A stretch of DNA of 64,000 nucleotides from Dawidia soli (GCF_018598185.1 NZ_JAHESC010000011.1:62001-126000); one strand, 5' to 3'; shown: positions 25,701-34,800, counted from the stretch's first letter. Program-made: numbers and translations. The notes: generated from the letters alone by a model not told the origin.

Positions 25701-27721
25701 TTCTCCCGTAAGATCGACAGCGTCGCATCCGGGTCGTTCACGTTGCTGAACAGGGGTGCCGGCAGGTTGGCCGGAATGCTGGCCACATACGACCATCGCC
25801 CGACGCCCACGACGGGCCTGGTTGCCCCGAGCGGCTCCGAGACCAGGGACGAACAATGAAACTGATCGGACCCTGCATACACCGGCGTCGGTACGGCAAA
25901 AACCTGCAGGGTGCTTTCCGTGCTGTATGCTTTGGCACAGTTTCCATTTCCCACGACGGCCCTGAACGTATAGGTGCCCGGGGTAAGCGCGCCCGATACA
26001 AGGTAGTTGTTGCCGGATATCCCGGTGAACGGTGTGAACGCAGCGAGGTCTTTCCTGACCTCCCACTGCCTGCTTGCGCCCACCGCGTTTGCCAGCAGCA
26101 GCGTGTCTATGAGGTCCCCTTCGCATACATCTTTTGCCGACGACACTACTCCGCCGGCCGGCGCCCGGTATACGCGAAAAGTATACTGCCTGGTGACAGC
26201 ACATGCCGGGGAGCTGGTATAGGACGTGGAAACAGTAATCGTGCGGTCTACCGACAACTGTCCCTGAAAATCTTTCACATCAATGGCAAAATTCCCGGTC
26301 GAGCCCGAACCCGGCAGCACACTGACGCCGTCGGATCCCGTCCACGTGTATTTTGTAGGACCACCCGTGGGCAGCACGGGCGCTGTCGGCAGCACTACCG
26401 ACAACGTACTGCCGTTGCAGATCTCGGCGGGAACGGGCGGCGTCGGTTCGCTTATTTCGAGGCCTTCGCGTATGGTGCGGGTCACCATCGTTTTCGGGCT
26501 TTCGCATGTAACGATACCGGTATTGGGTTGCTGACTGGCCCATACTTTATATACCCCGGGGGTTGTGTTGGAGATCCACGCGGGGTGTGCGGTCACGGCG
26601 AGGGTTCTTCCGGTACCCAGCAACCTTCCGGGACGATCGGGGCCGGGAATATTTTCATACCACCGGATCGTATTTGCGATGGGCACGCCTGTGACAGAAA
26701 AAGCTTTCGGGGTGGTCCCGCTGCAGACAACCTCGCCCGACGGGCCCGGTGCGACGGGGGGAGCGATGACCCGGATGGTCGACGTTCTTTCGATCGGTTC
26801 ATGATCTCCGTTTGCAGGATCTGCCGGGGGGCCCGGTATATTGGGATCATCGTATGGGTTGCAGAAATTCCAATACCGCAGGGTGATTGTGAAGACGTCC
26901 CCCGGTTTGGGAAAGCCCGCGCCGAAGCCGCCGGGCGCGGTGATCTCGAGCGATGGCGTGCGTCGGGGGTCGTCCTTCTGCACGGGTGATGTCAGGTGCA
27001 GAATGCCCCGAGGGTCGGCGTAGTCGAGTATCACGTCTGCTCCACCGGCCGATGTCACCAATGTTCCGTTTACCGATACATTGGGGATCTTGTTGCCCGC
27101 TACCGGTCTGTTGTAAATAATCTGCCGCCAGCGGTCTTCCACGTTCGGCGACTCGATCGCGTCCGGCGGAAGCTCGATGTACCCGGGATTACAGTTAAAA
27201 ACACTCTCGTCGTCGAATATAGCGCGAAGGTCACTCCCTTCGCATACAAGATGCTCCGCCTTGTCTGTTACCCGGGAGATCAGGGCAATGTCTCCGCCGT
27301 TAAATGCGTCTGTTCGCCAGGATGAGATTTTCTGAACCTGACGCGTGTTGGAGCACACCGTGCCGTTGTAGCGGATCGTCATGGTCACAATGTATTCGCA
27401 ACCGCTCTCGCGTGGAAAGTCGTGTATCCGTTCTTCATGATAACTGCGGGAACCCGGCACCAATGCTACTGTTTCAGAAGGACTTCCATCGCCCCAATCG
27501 TACACTAATTCCAACTGCCCGGCCGGCACCGGAGAGGCAAACTGTATGGTATAAATAAGGTTGGCGCTCACGGGTGCGCAGAGTCCGGCGGGAACTTTGT
27601 TACTACCCAACGCTGCGACCGCGGGTAAGCCAATGCATTGTGCATAGGCACTCCGCCACCCCGACAAAAGCACGACGGCAAAAAAGATCAGAACAGATAT
27701 TTTTTTACAAAAACCCTCCAT
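22766..27721 (-). CDS. Giant secreted multidomain protein with gliding-motility/T9SS type B C-terminus
   Basis: This 1651-residue protein has a signal peptide (to about AYAQC). It consists of many tandem immunoglobulin/PKD-like beta-sandwich repeats; recurring units read YTVRWTVSNN, GAYTVRW, VGRWTLVSG, and a true PKD domain near the C-terminus contains YQWSFGDGETSS with its HTYQKEGMYLVTLQA strand. A DVDGDGTVDG loop looks calcium-binding. The last 95 residues are the gliding-motility C-terminal domain: IQIPNAFTPDESG, MQIFNRWGTKIFE, WDGYSPAGELMRAGVYVYKI. That domain directs export through the type IX system. It is probably a surface adhesin or filament. The adjacent PorP/SprF-like gene should be its partner. 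Confidence 0.92.
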   Translation of the reverse strand: MEGFCKKISVLIFFAVVLLSGWRSAYAQCIGLPAVAALGSNKVPAGLCAPVSANLIYTIQFASPVPAGQLELVYDWGDGSPSETVALVPGSRSYHEERIHDFPRESGCEYIVTMTIRYNGTVCSNTRQVQKISSWRTDAFNGGDIALISRVTDKAEHLVCEGSDLRAIFDDESVFNCNPGYIELPPDAIESPNVEDRWRQIIYNRPVAGNKIPNVSVNGTLVTSAGGADVILDYADPRGILHLTSPVQKDDPRRTPSLEITAPGGFGAGFPKPGDVFTITLRYWNFCNPYDDPNIPGPPADPANGDHEPIERTSTIRVIAPPVAPGPSGEVVCSGTTPKAFSVTGVPIANTIRWYENIPGPDRPGRLLGTGRTLAVTAHPAWISNTTPGVYKVWASQQPNTGIVTCESPKTMVTRTIREGLEISEPTPPVPAEICNGSTLSVVLPTAPVLPTGGPTKYTWTGSDGVSVLPGSGSTGNFAIDVKDFQGQLSVDRTITVSTSYTSSPACAVTRQYTFRVYRAPAGGVVSSAKDVCEGDLIDTLLLANAVGASRQWEVRKDLAAFTPFTGISGNNYLVSGALTPGTYTFRAVVGNGNCAKAYSTESTLQVFAVPTPVYAGSDQFHCSSLVSEPLGATRPVVGVGRWSYVASIPANLPAPLFSNVNDPDATLSILRENAGAYTVRWTVSNNICERSDDVVVDFGTVPSDAAAGPDQALCGNETTLAGNTPQKGVGRWTLVSGPQNCQDNNTCRITIANPLSPTSSIKLSDETGYGTYTLRWSISSGGNNCFLKTDDVTIRFDQPLRVTANDTDVLCIDPEGLLPIALSGRVEGNFGDAYWANVNGYGSMSGSSAVSGTITASYTPTLDDYTAGTPIRVKLVAVPLPTSVCAAVERAVTIQIDRTPVANAGADIPFACSAEVTLRADVPMYGATGRWSTTDAAVLFADETDPHTAVTQLPPPPASVRLTWTVTSASGRCVSKPSTVTVSRVALPGVSDVTVSQCEIANGTTQINLALFENSVTAIPAGQREINWYRGTAMTPVNASTMQSGIVDGELFFARVTDARTGCSNQAKLTVRVPPAPRVMDGLVTLCDETTGGLSVSGIDLSEARFRNAVTQESAVIINWYASLEEAQQDLNAINTRIDVTRRRDVYARVTANTSPFCFSVAKVAIVVNPVPAISAIYGRESVCQGHSSVPEGELLFETYQVTPIPGATYHWEVPQGVNGFRIFGGGEESDFYLFLQFPNVLTGTITVRPELNGCIGPAVQKRIRVDAAPVKPTIVGASEVFEDTKGIPFSVNPNNYPSSTYNWEIRRLSDNSFGGAYIVEGQATGNILVNVLTEDIVLSVRENNAMCASETASKTIAVKKRPPPEDLLASFAVTPMASCFPTTIEVQNLSTGADTYSWTLYNEGDIVAVSNLIDPRFNISSPGVYQLQLIATHSTTGESDQLRVSEIKVLDVPYAAFTVNNNVIYAPDTELKLLNFSSRAETYQWSFGDGETSSLFEPVHTYQKEGMYLVTLQAGIDHGSQDVDGDGTVDGPLICSDTAATQVTVREGGYIQIPNAFTPDESGPTGGQPSGAGINDVFRPIVRGVKTYRMQIFNRWGTKIFETEDPEVGWDGYSPAGELMRAGVYVYKIEMTLSNGEQDTRMGDVGLIH

Positions 27722-28104
27722 GATCGTTTGACAACATTATAAAGTTGTACTAACAAGTTAACAAGGCAAGACGTTTCTCACAAATAAATTGGCGTGTACC
27801 CTACACCGTGATATCTGTAGAATAAAATACACTAAGCAGATTTATACTTCGTGTATACATTACACTATTACCACAATACTCACCATACATCTTTTTGCGT
27901 TGATCTGCTTAAAAAAATGTTCCACAGCATTTCATTTATTAGTACGGTGTGGAATGTGTTAGGACGGCGTGGTATGATCAGAAAACAAGTGTCACTACTA
28001 CCTGTATAGTGCAGTAAATGAGAGCATCGACAAGACCGACGTTTCGCCGCTGGGGAGTTTCAGGGATTCGTATAGCGAAAGGGGTACGTAAAGGAGGTTT
28101 GCGC
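27722..28104. other. AT-rich upstream region of the giant T9SS protein
   Basis: These 383 bases contain no plausible gene. They are AT-rich and hold an unusual density of TACAC/GTGTA words between about 27790 and 27880 (for example GTGTACCCTACACC and GTGTATACATTACACT), in both orientations, and a pair GTACGGTGTGG/GACGGCGTGG near 27940-27970. They lie upstream of the minus-strand giant gene and may be operator sites. Confidence 0.4.
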
Positions 28105-28626
28105 TTATAATTTTTGCCTAAAGAAACTTTGTCGTCTTCCTTTATCACCAACGCCTAAGAATAAAATATTTGCGCTCTCATCCCAGGTGTTATCTATGAT
28201 CAAATCCCCTTCCGTGGTGAGTACCATCCTTATTCTGTTGACATTGTATCTACCATAAATGATCGAAAAAAATGGAGGGATTTCTTTCTTGTCATTTCTT
28301 AAAAATACTTCGTAATAACCTTTCTTTGTAAAAGAACCTTTGAGCTTGTCCTTCTTCCATTCGCCGTCATTGTCCGTATACGCCAACTCCAACGCTCCCG
28401 ATCCATCAAACGCTACCGATACGCTATCTGTTCTTACCTGATAAATTTCAAATAAGTCAAGCAACGTGGGAGAACCGTATCTACACCCGTTCACTTTGAA
28501 CGCGTTGTTATCAAAAGTACCGGATAATTGACCATCCAGATATTTAACTTTTGATTTTCGTACGCTCACCCCGGTTCCGCATGCGTACAGAAAAAGAGCT
28601 GCCAGTATTATTATAAGCCTTGCCAT
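28105..28626 (-). CDS. Hypothetical lipoprotein
   Basis: This 173-residue protein uses the ATG at 28626, giving the lipoprotein signal MARLIIILAALFLYACG with lipobox LYAC. The mature part is predicted beta-rich (KVKYLDGQLSGTFDNNAFKV; KLKGSFTKKGYYEVFLRND) and ends with a basic tail. I do not recognise a family. It is divergent from the ECF sigma factor gene, so it may be part of the same envelope-sensing neighbourhood, but nothing proves this. Confidence 0.6.
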   Translation of the reverse strand: MARLIIILAALFLYACGTGVSVRKSKVKYLDGQLSGTFDNNAFKVNGCRYGSPTLLDLFEIYQVRTDSVSVAFDGSGALELAYTDNDGEWKKDKLKGSFTKKGYYEVFLRNDKKEIPPFFSIIYGRYNVNRIRMVLTTEGDLIIDNTWDESANILFLGVGDKGRRQSFFRQKL

Positions 28627-28893
28627 TATCTTTACCGGGTGGCATTGCACCTATTTGACCAATGGATTTATCTTTTTGCTTTGTGATCCCAAACCAGGTG
28701 GAATCCACTCTCCTAAATGTGTCAAATCAGCACAAAAACCAGCCAATCGGATCACGAAAGATAGATAAAGAGCGGAGCCTGTCAAATCCTAACATCTGTT
28801 ATGCAAATCTTTGTGGGGCGACGGCTGCTGTAAAAAAATATTTCCGGCACCGGGTAGGGGGTTTTCCTATTCGCGAGTCATATACCTGATCGA

Positions 28894-29400
28894 ATGGAAA
28901 AAATAGCTGAATTCAGGAAATTGTTTGAATGCCACTTTACGCCCCTGGTAAAGTATTCTTATGCTATCACCAAAGACAAGGAACAGTCCAAAGACATTGT
29001 TCAGAATTTCTTTGCGGATATCTGGAAGAACGGGATGATCGATCGCATCGAATCATTTGAATCCTTTGCATTCCATGCTATAAAGAACAAATCGCTTACA
29101 TACCTGAGAAGCATTAAAAAATTCGAGTCGCTGGTTCCTGAACTGTCGATCGACCAGGATCCGGGCGTTCATGACCAGCATTTTCCAGGCTATTTACTGG
29201 AGGCTGCCATTCTGGGGCTGCCCGACAAATGCCGCGAAGTCTTTATGCTGAGCAAGATGGATGGCCTTACGTATGAAGAAATAGCCGATACCCTTAACGT
29301 GTCAGTGAAAACGGTAGAAAAGCATATCCACAATGGTCTGCAAAAGATTAAAGAAAAGCTGGCTCCTTATAAAGCGTTGTTCCTGGAGTCGGTAAAATAA
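28894..29400 (+). CDS. ECF-family RNA polymerase sigma factor (FecI-like)
   Basis: This 168-residue sigma-70 factor has region 2 (residues about 8-80, with the core-binding SYAITKDKEQSKDIVQNFF helix) and region 4 (about 110-160), whose helix-turn-helix is GLTYEEIADTLNVSVKTVEK for the -35 element. It is Bacteroidota-type, sequestered by the FecR anti-sigma encoded 15 bases downstream and released by a TonB receptor signal. The four following genes (FecR, STN-containing TonB receptor, DUF4249 lipoprotein) are the usual cell-surface-signalling unit. Confidence 0.95.
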   Translation: MEKIAEFRKLFECHFTPLVKYSYAITKDKEQSKDIVQNFFADIWKNGMIDRIESFESFAFHAIKNKSLTYLRSIKKFESLVPELSIDQDPGVHDQHFPGYLLEAAILGLPDKCREVFMLSKMDGLTYEEIADTLNVSVKTVEKHIHNGLQKIKEKLAPYKALFLESVK

Positions 29401-29415
29401 AAACAATCAGGCGCT

Positions 29416-30270
29416 ATGAATACTGATCACGAAGACCTTGAGTTCGAAAAAAAAATACGCGAGATGAAAATACCGCTTGCAAATTTCATTTCCGAGGAAG
29501 AGAAAGAAACCTCGTGGAAAGAGATTCTCCTTCAGGTTGAGAAACCCTCTTCCGGCAGACCGGCTATAACACCTGTTCGATGGCTGGCAGCAGCGGCCGT
29601 GCTGTTCATCCTTGGGCTATCGTTAACCCTGATCGTCCGTCTCGACAAGGTCTTCAAAACAGATGATCATGAAAAACTAAACGTCAGCCTTGCCGATGGC
29701 TCTAACGTGACCCTGAATCGTCAGACCCGCCTGACATTGTCCGGCGGCTTTGGTGAGAAAAACCGGAAAGTATCCCTGGAGGGCGAGGCTTTTTTTAATA
29801 TCCGGCGAGACGAGTCCAGCCCTTTCGTGATCGGCGTGGGAGGTTATGAAGTGATGGTGGGAGGGACCTCCTTTAACGTGAGCTTCCGAAACCAGGTAAC
29901 CGAGGTTACGGTCCGATCGGGGATAGTAAGACTTCGGTCGGGGACCAATTCTTTGAATCTGAAGGCAGGTGAGAAGGGTCGGATCTCTCCTACCGGTGGA
30001 TTGTCTGTGCTGCCATGGGACCTCAATGACTTTTCGTGGTACTCCGGCTCATTGACGCTGAAGGAAAAATCGTTAAAGGAGGTCGCCGTAATGCTTTCAA
30101 AATTATTCGACAGGAAAGTGGAAGTCGATGCTGCCATCGCTTCCTGCACGTTGTCGGCCAAAATTGAATACGAGACCCTGGAGGACATTCTCAATATCAT
30201 AAACGAGACGCTCGGCACGAAATGGAGAACCGATTCAAATACACTATACATCTATGGCAAAGGTTGTTAG
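29416..30270 (+). CDS. FecR-family anti-sigma factor
   Basis: This 284-residue inner membrane protein has a cytoplasmic N-terminus that binds the sigma factor, one transmembrane helix (about residues 55-75, WLAAAAVLFILGLSLTLIV), then a periplasmic FecR domain (NVSLADGSNVTLNRQTRLTL; EAFFNIRRDESSPFVIG) and the C-terminal DUF4974 region (ETLEDILNIINETLGTKW). It relays the state of the TonB receptor to the ECF sigma factor. Its last 17 bases overlap the start of the receptor gene, so both are translated from one message. Confidence 0.95.
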   Translation: MNTDHEDLEFEKKIREMKIPLANFISEEEKETSWKEILLQVEKPSSGRPAITPVRWLAAAAVLFILGLSLTLIVRLDKVFKTDDHEKLNVSLADGSNVTLNRQTRLTLSGGFGEKNRKVSLEGEAFFNIRRDESSPFVIGVGGYEVMVGGTSFNVSFRNQVTEVTVRSGIVRLRSGTNSLNLKAGEKGRISPTGGLSVLPWDLNDFSWYSGSLTLKEKSLKEVAVMLSKLFDRKVEVDAAIASCTLSAKIEYETLEDILNIINETLGTKWRTDSNTLYIYGKGC

Positions 30271-32530
30271 GTATTTGTTTTATTGCTGGGTCATCGTAAG
30301 CGTAGTACCGGCCACGGCTCAAGACAGGTATCCGAAAATTCAAACGTTCGGTGATCTGATCTCTTACCTCGACGCGCATACAACTTCCAGGTTCTCTTAC
30401 GCTGACGCCCTGACCGGAGTTAAAATAACGGTGGATGACGGAGTGGATCTGACCGACCGGCAGGTGCTCACAAAGATCTTACACGCTGCCGGCATTGAAG
30501 TTGTCGTCAAAGGAGCGCTATTGGTTTTCCGGAAGATCAACCACGCTGGCAGGACGCTGACCGGTTATGTCCGTGATGCCGAATCGGGTGAAAGCCTCAT
30601 CGGCGCTTACGTCGTCGATCCTGCTACCGGTACAGGTGTAACGACCAATACGTTCGGTTTCTTCAGCCTTACGACAGGCAGCGACTCGGTTGTGGTCAGC
30701 TTCATCGGGTATGGCAATCAAAAGCTCAGCATCAGCGGGTTTCGTGGCGAATTACAGATCGCCATGCAACGAAAAGAAAGCCAGTTGTCGGAAGTCGTCA
30801 TATCGGGATCCAACGCATTTGATCTTCCTGAGATGAGTAACATCCGGCTTTCACCGGAGCGTATCAAGAGCCTCCCTGTATTGATGGGAGAAACCGATAT
30901 TCTAAAAACACTGCAACTGCTTCCCGGAGTTCAGTCCGGTATGGAAGGATCAGCCGGTTTTCATGTTCGGGGCGGCGGGCCCGATCAAAACCTGGTGCTG
31001 CTGGATGGTGTGCCGGTCTACAACACCAGTCACCTCTTCGGGTTCTTTTCTGTTTTTAATGCGGATGCGATCAATACGGTTGATCTGATCAAAGGCGGTT
31101 TTCCCGCCCGATACGGTGGGCGCCTCTCTTCTATTGTAGATATTCAAATGAAGGAGGGCAACCTGAATAAAGTTGAAGGTGAGGGCGCGGTAGGACTGGT
31201 GGCTTCAAAATTCACAGTAAGCGGCCCCATCTCGAAAGGGAAAACGTCGTTCATGCTGTCCGGCAGGCGCACGTATCTCGACCTGTTAACTGTTCCGATC
31301 GCTAAAGCCGCGGGGAGCAACCAGATCATTGGCGGAAATTTCTGGGACCTGAATGCAAAGATCAATCACATCATTTCTCCCAAAGATCGCATTTACCTGA
31401 GCTTTTATTCCGGCCGGGATAACCTGTACGATCGATACACGCTCGAGGAAGAATCCGACCTCACGGGAAAAGAAACCACCGATATCCGCTGGGGCAATTT
31501 AACATCGGCCTTCCGCTGGAATCACAAGTACAACGACCGGCTTTTTGGAAACCTGACAGCCCTTTACAGTCGGTATCAATTTGACCTGGCCACTACTGTG
31601 CACTATCAAAATTCCGGGAACCAGGTCATTCCGGATATTAACAGGCACAATGAATACTACTCGAACATCAGAGACCTCGGCTTCAAAGCTGATTTTGATT
31701 ATTCCTTCAACAACGATCACCAGGTGAAGTTCGGAGCAAACTTCGTCAGCCATACATTGACCCCGGGCATGTCACGCTTTCAGTCGCACATAACAAGGGA
31801 CACCACCTTCGGGTCGCCTGAAATAAAACTCCATGAATTGTATGGTTACGCAGAAGACGAAATATCCATTACCCGCTCAACAAGTGCCAACCTCGGCATC
31901 CATTATTCGATGGCCTTTGCCGACACAAAAACTTACACTTCTCTGCAGCCACGGGTGATCCTGAGCCAAAAGATCGGCCCGCAGTTCTCCGTAAAGGGAT
32001 CTTACGCACGCATGGCGCAATATATACACCTGCTTGTGAATTCCGGGATCGGTCTGCCTACCGACCTCTGGGTTCCTTCAACCGACCGGGTCAAACCGCA
32101 GCTATCAGACCAGGTGGCGTTTGGGATCGCGACCACGCGCAAAGGGATTGAACTGTCTGTGGAGGGATATTATAAGTGGATGAAAAACCTGATCGAGTAT
32201 AAGGACGGGGTGGGCTTCCTGGATATCGACAGCCGGTGGGAGAACAAGATCGAATCGGGCCGTGGCAAAAGTTATGGGGCCGAGGTGTTTATTGAAAAGA
32301 AAATGGGTCGGTCTACCGGCTGGATCTCGTATACGTGGTCGAAGTCAACGCGTACATTTGCCAACCTGAATTTCGGCAACACCTTTCCTTACCGGTATGA
32401 CAGGAGGCATACCATCGCGCTGGTATATGCCATAGCGGTCAACGAGCGTGTCGATTTCAGCGCCGTGTGGGTCTACAATACGGGCAATGCGATCACCCTG
32501 CCCACGTCCACTTATCCCAAAGCCAGCTAG
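30254..32530 (+). CDS. STN-domain TonB-dependent receptor, truncated by an in-frame amber codon
   Basis: This receptor's first 758 residues are read before a TAG at 32528-32530. It has a signal peptide (to TAQD), an STN/secretin-like signalling domain (about 28-105), a carboxypeptidase-regulatory-like domain (LTGYVRDAESGESLIGAYV), a plug (LPGVQSGMEGSAGFHVRGGG and ARYGGRLSSIVDIQMKEG) and most of the barrel. The stop falls inside the last barrel strands, and the same frame continues after it for 92 more codons to a normal end at 32806. So the receptor for the ECF/FecR pathway is either disrupted or read through. It would import an iron complex or similar ligand and signal to FecR. Confidence 0.9.
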   Translation: MAKVVRYLFYCWVIVSVVPATAQDRYPKIQTFGDLISYLDAHTTSRFSYADALTGVKITVDDGVDLTDRQVLTKILHAAGIEVVVKGALLVFRKINHAGRTLTGYVRDAESGESLIGAYVVDPATGTGVTTNTFGFFSLTTGSDSVVVSFIGYGNQKLSISGFRGELQIAMQRKESQLSEVVISGSNAFDLPEMSNIRLSPERIKSLPVLMGETDILKTLQLLPGVQSGMEGSAGFHVRGGGPDQNLVLLDGVPVYNTSHLFGFFSVFNADAINTVDLIKGGFPARYGGRLSSIVDIQMKEGNLNKVEGEGAVGLVASKFTVSGPISKGKTSFMLSGRRTYLDLLTVPIAKAAGSNQIIGGNFWDLNAKINHIISPKDRIYLSFYSGRDNLYDRYTLEEESDLTGKETTDIRWGNLTSAFRWNHKYNDRLFGNLTALYSRYQFDLATTVHYQNSGNQVIPDINRHNEYYSNIRDLGFKADFDYSFNNDHQVKFGANFVSHTLTPGMSRFQSHITRDTTFGSPEIKLHELYGYAEDEISITRSTSANLGIHYSMAFADTKTYTSLQPRVILSQKIGPQFSVKGSYARMAQYIHLLVNSGIGLPTDLWVPSTDRVKPQLSDQVAFGIATTRKGIELSVEGYYKWMKNLIEYKDGVGFLDIDSRWENKIESGRGKSYGAEVFIEKKMGRSTGWISYTWSKSTRTFANLNFGNTFPYRYDRRHTIALVYAIAVNERVDFSAVWVYNTGNAITLPTSTYPKAS

Positions 32531-32806
32531 GATTCCAATAACGCCGGTTACGATGATTTTGTAAAACACTTTCCGGGAAGAAATTCGTCGCGAATGAAAG
32601 ACTACCACCGGCTGGACGTCAGCATCAGCTTTAAAAGGACTACCCGGTGGGGGCAGCGCAAATGGGGGTTGGGGTTGTATAATGCGTATAGCCGGCTTAA
32701 TCCCATTTACATTGAATTGAATGACGAGAACGCGCTGAACAGGAAATTCAAGCAACTGAGCATCTTCCCCATCATTCCAAACATCAGTTATCAATTCAAA
32801 TTTTAA
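32531..32806 (+). pseudogene. C-terminal fragment of the interrupted TonB-dependent receptor
   Basis: The same frame as the receptor runs on from the amber codon (DSNNAGYDDFVKHFPGRNS onward) for 92 residues and ends in the family-typical terminal strand IPNISYQFKF. It holds the HRLDVSISF and GLYNAYSRLNPIYIE strands that complete a TonB-receptor barrel. It is not an independent gene: an internal ATG at 32594 would give only 70 residues without export signal. It ends 2 bases before the DUF4249 gene. Confidence 0.85.
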
Positions 32807-32808
32807 CC

Positions 32809-33711
32809 ATGAAGCAACTGAGATTCATTTTAGCCGCGCTGCTTTTCTCATGCGAAACGACCGTCGATCCCCGGCTTCCGGAGAACGGTTCGGGTGTTGT
32901 CATCTATTCATTCTTCCGGCCTGGAAGTCCGCTCACGATCCATGCGTTCAACACCGTACCGATCCTTGACGCCGAAACTATTCAACGGAACTCCGCCTTG
33001 CGTATCCGCCTGTCGGAAAACGGTCAATTCATGGAAGACGTTACGGCCAACGCGCAGGGCATCTACATCAGTACCATCGTGCCCGCTGAAAACAATACAT
33101 ACAGCTTCGAGACTATTGCCGGCAGCACCCCACTTTCGTCAACCAGTTTTATTCCTCCGCAAGTCGGAATATCGAATGCTGAGCTTTCAAAAACACTCCA
33201 GTATACGAACACGGGAGAATATGGGTATCCCGCGCAGATAACGTTAACGGATCCGGAGGAGTCGGCAAACTTCTATTCGCTGGAAGTTTTGGTGGAAAAC
33301 TGTACGGGCGAGTGTGCGGCGGAAACACTTACCGGGAAATTAAATGAACTGCTTGTCGAAGAGCTTAAAGTAAACACGAGCGGGAATGTCGATGTCGAGA
33401 TCGGGGGACCCCAGCAGGTCCAGGGTGTGAAGTATATCGCTTTCAATGATAACAGTTTTAACGGACATTCGGTCACGCTCAAATTTTTTATCATTCCTGC
33501 GTTCGTCGATTTTCAAAAGCCGCAGAACATAAAGTTCGTGCTCAAATCCATCACCCAGGAATATTACAACTACCTGAGGACCTCCGATTTTCAGCAAGAG
33601 CTCGAAGAGCGCGAAAATGTTTCCGAACCGGTTCAGATCGCCACCAACATTCGCAACGGTCTCGGGACTTTCTCAGGATATAATTATTCGCTCTACACCG
33701 TCAAACATTAG
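32809..33711 (+). CDS. DUF4249 domain-containing lipoprotein
   Basis: This 300-residue protein has a lipoprotein-like N-terminus (MKQLRFILAALLFSCE, lipobox LFSC) and the DUF4249 pattern: VIYSFFRPGSPLTIHAFNT near the start, then beta-sandwich strands, and a C-terminal LRTSDFQQELEERENVSEP region. DUF4249 proteins accompany STN-type TonB receptors in Bacteroidota and probably act as surface partners that present ligand to the barrel. It follows the receptor by 2 bases, so it is co-translated with it. Confidence 0.88.
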   Translation: MKQLRFILAALLFSCETTVDPRLPENGSGVVIYSFFRPGSPLTIHAFNTVPILDAETIQRNSALRIRLSENGQFMEDVTANAQGIYISTIVPAENNTYSFETIAGSTPLSSTSFIPPQVGISNAELSKTLQYTNTGEYGYPAQITLTDPEESANFYSLEVLVENCTGECAAETLTGKLNELLVEELKVNTSGNVDVEIGGPQQVQGVKYIAFNDNSFNGHSVTLKFFIIPAFVDFQKPQNIKFVLKSITQEYYNYLRTSDFQQELEERENVSEPVQIATNIRNGLGTFSGYNYSLYTVKH

Positions 33712-33735
33712 CATTCACCATAATTGAGTCATACC

Positions 33736-34800
33736 ATGAAAAAGTTAGCAACGCTTGTGCTGGCCGTATGCTTCTTCGGCTGCCGTGAAAATGAATCTCC
33801 ATCGCTCAAAGAACAGATCTCGGAGAAGATGACGGGTTATGAAAAAAAAGGATTTTCAGGCACGCTGCTGGTCGTGCACCGCGGAGAAGTATTGATCCGG
33901 GAAGGCTATGGATTTGCCAACAAGCTTGAAGGAATAAGGAATACTCCTAACACGATCTTCGATTTCGGCTCACTCACTAAACAATTCACCGGCGCTGCCA
34001 TCGTAAAAGCAGAAGCCATGGGCCTGCTCACCGTGGAACAAAGACTGATCGACTTTTTTCCGCAGGTGCCCGATGACAAGGCCAATATAACGTTACATCA
34101 ACTACTGACGCATTCATCGGGATTCAAGAGCGCTTTGGGAGACGACTACGACCTTGTAACGAAAGACGAATTCCTTGATCTCGCATTCCAATCAACGCTG
34201 GTTTTTACCCCTGGCACTGCGTACGAATATTCCAACGTGGGATACAGCCTGTTGGGGGTCATTCTCGAAAAGGTGAGTGGCCAATCGTACGAATCTTTTT
34301 TAAAGACATACCTGTTCACACCATCTGGAATGGAGGACACGGGATATAGCGTATTGCAGGCGGATTCGTTTAAGGATCGCATTGCTGTCGGTTATCGGAA
34401 AGGTGAGCCTGATGGCAAACCGACCGAGAAGCCGTGGCTGGCAGATGGACCCGGCTGGCACCTGAAGGCCAACGGAGGCATCCTTACAACTGCAGACGAT
34501 ATGTATAGCTGGGTCAATGATTTAACCGGTAAAAAGGTGCTTGACGATAAGGCCCTCGCGAAATATCTCACACCCTACGTGCAGGAAGGTGAAGAATCGA
34601 GTTATTATTGTTATGGATGGGTTGCTGACGAGAACGGCCTTGGCCGCGTATTCTGGCATGACGGTGGCAATGACATCTTTTCGGCCATCGTGAGCTTCTT
34701 TCCGGATACTGAAACGGTGATCATCATGGCCTCAAACGACTCGACGCTGGACATGTTTGATGTGGCGGATGAGTTGATGGAGCTGGTTGTCCAACGCTGA
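33736..34800 (+). CDS. Class C beta-lactamase-fold serine hydrolase, lipoprotein
   Basis: This is a 354-residue protein from the ATG at 33736; a TTG 12 bases upstream is less likely. It has a lipoprotein signal (LVLAVCFFGC). The catalytic motifs are SLTK (Ser79-x-x-Lys82), YSN in AYEYSNVGYSLL, and HDGGN near the C-terminus. Such single-domain proteins are D,D-peptidase-like, esterase-like or beta-lactamase-like; substrate unknown. It follows the DUF4249 gene by 24 bases and may belong to the same operon. It is the second enzyme of this fold in the window and shares only motif-level similarity with the one at 3686-5692. Confidence 0.88.
   Translation: MKKLATLVLAVCFFGCRENESPSLKEQISEKMTGYEKKGFSGTLLVVHRGEVLIREGYGFANKLEGIRNTPNTIFDFGSLTKQFTGAAIVKAEAMGLLTVEQRLIDFFPQVPDDKANITLHQLLTHSSGFKSALGDDYDLVTKDEFLDLAFQSTLVFTPGTAYEYSNVGYSLLGVILEKVSGQSYESFLKTYLFTPSGMEDTGYSVLQADSFKDRIAVGYRKGEPDGKPTEKPWLADGPGWHLKANGGILTTADDMYSWVNDLTGKKVLDDKALAKYLTPYVQEGEESSYYCYGWVADENGLGRVFWHDGGNDIFSAIVSFFPDTETVIIMASNDSTLDMFDVADELMELVVQR

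Noticed and set aside
25856-26989. 377-codon plus-strand frame
   Set aside because: Antisense shadow of the giant T9SS protein; Arg/Gly/Cys-rich and without family resemblance.
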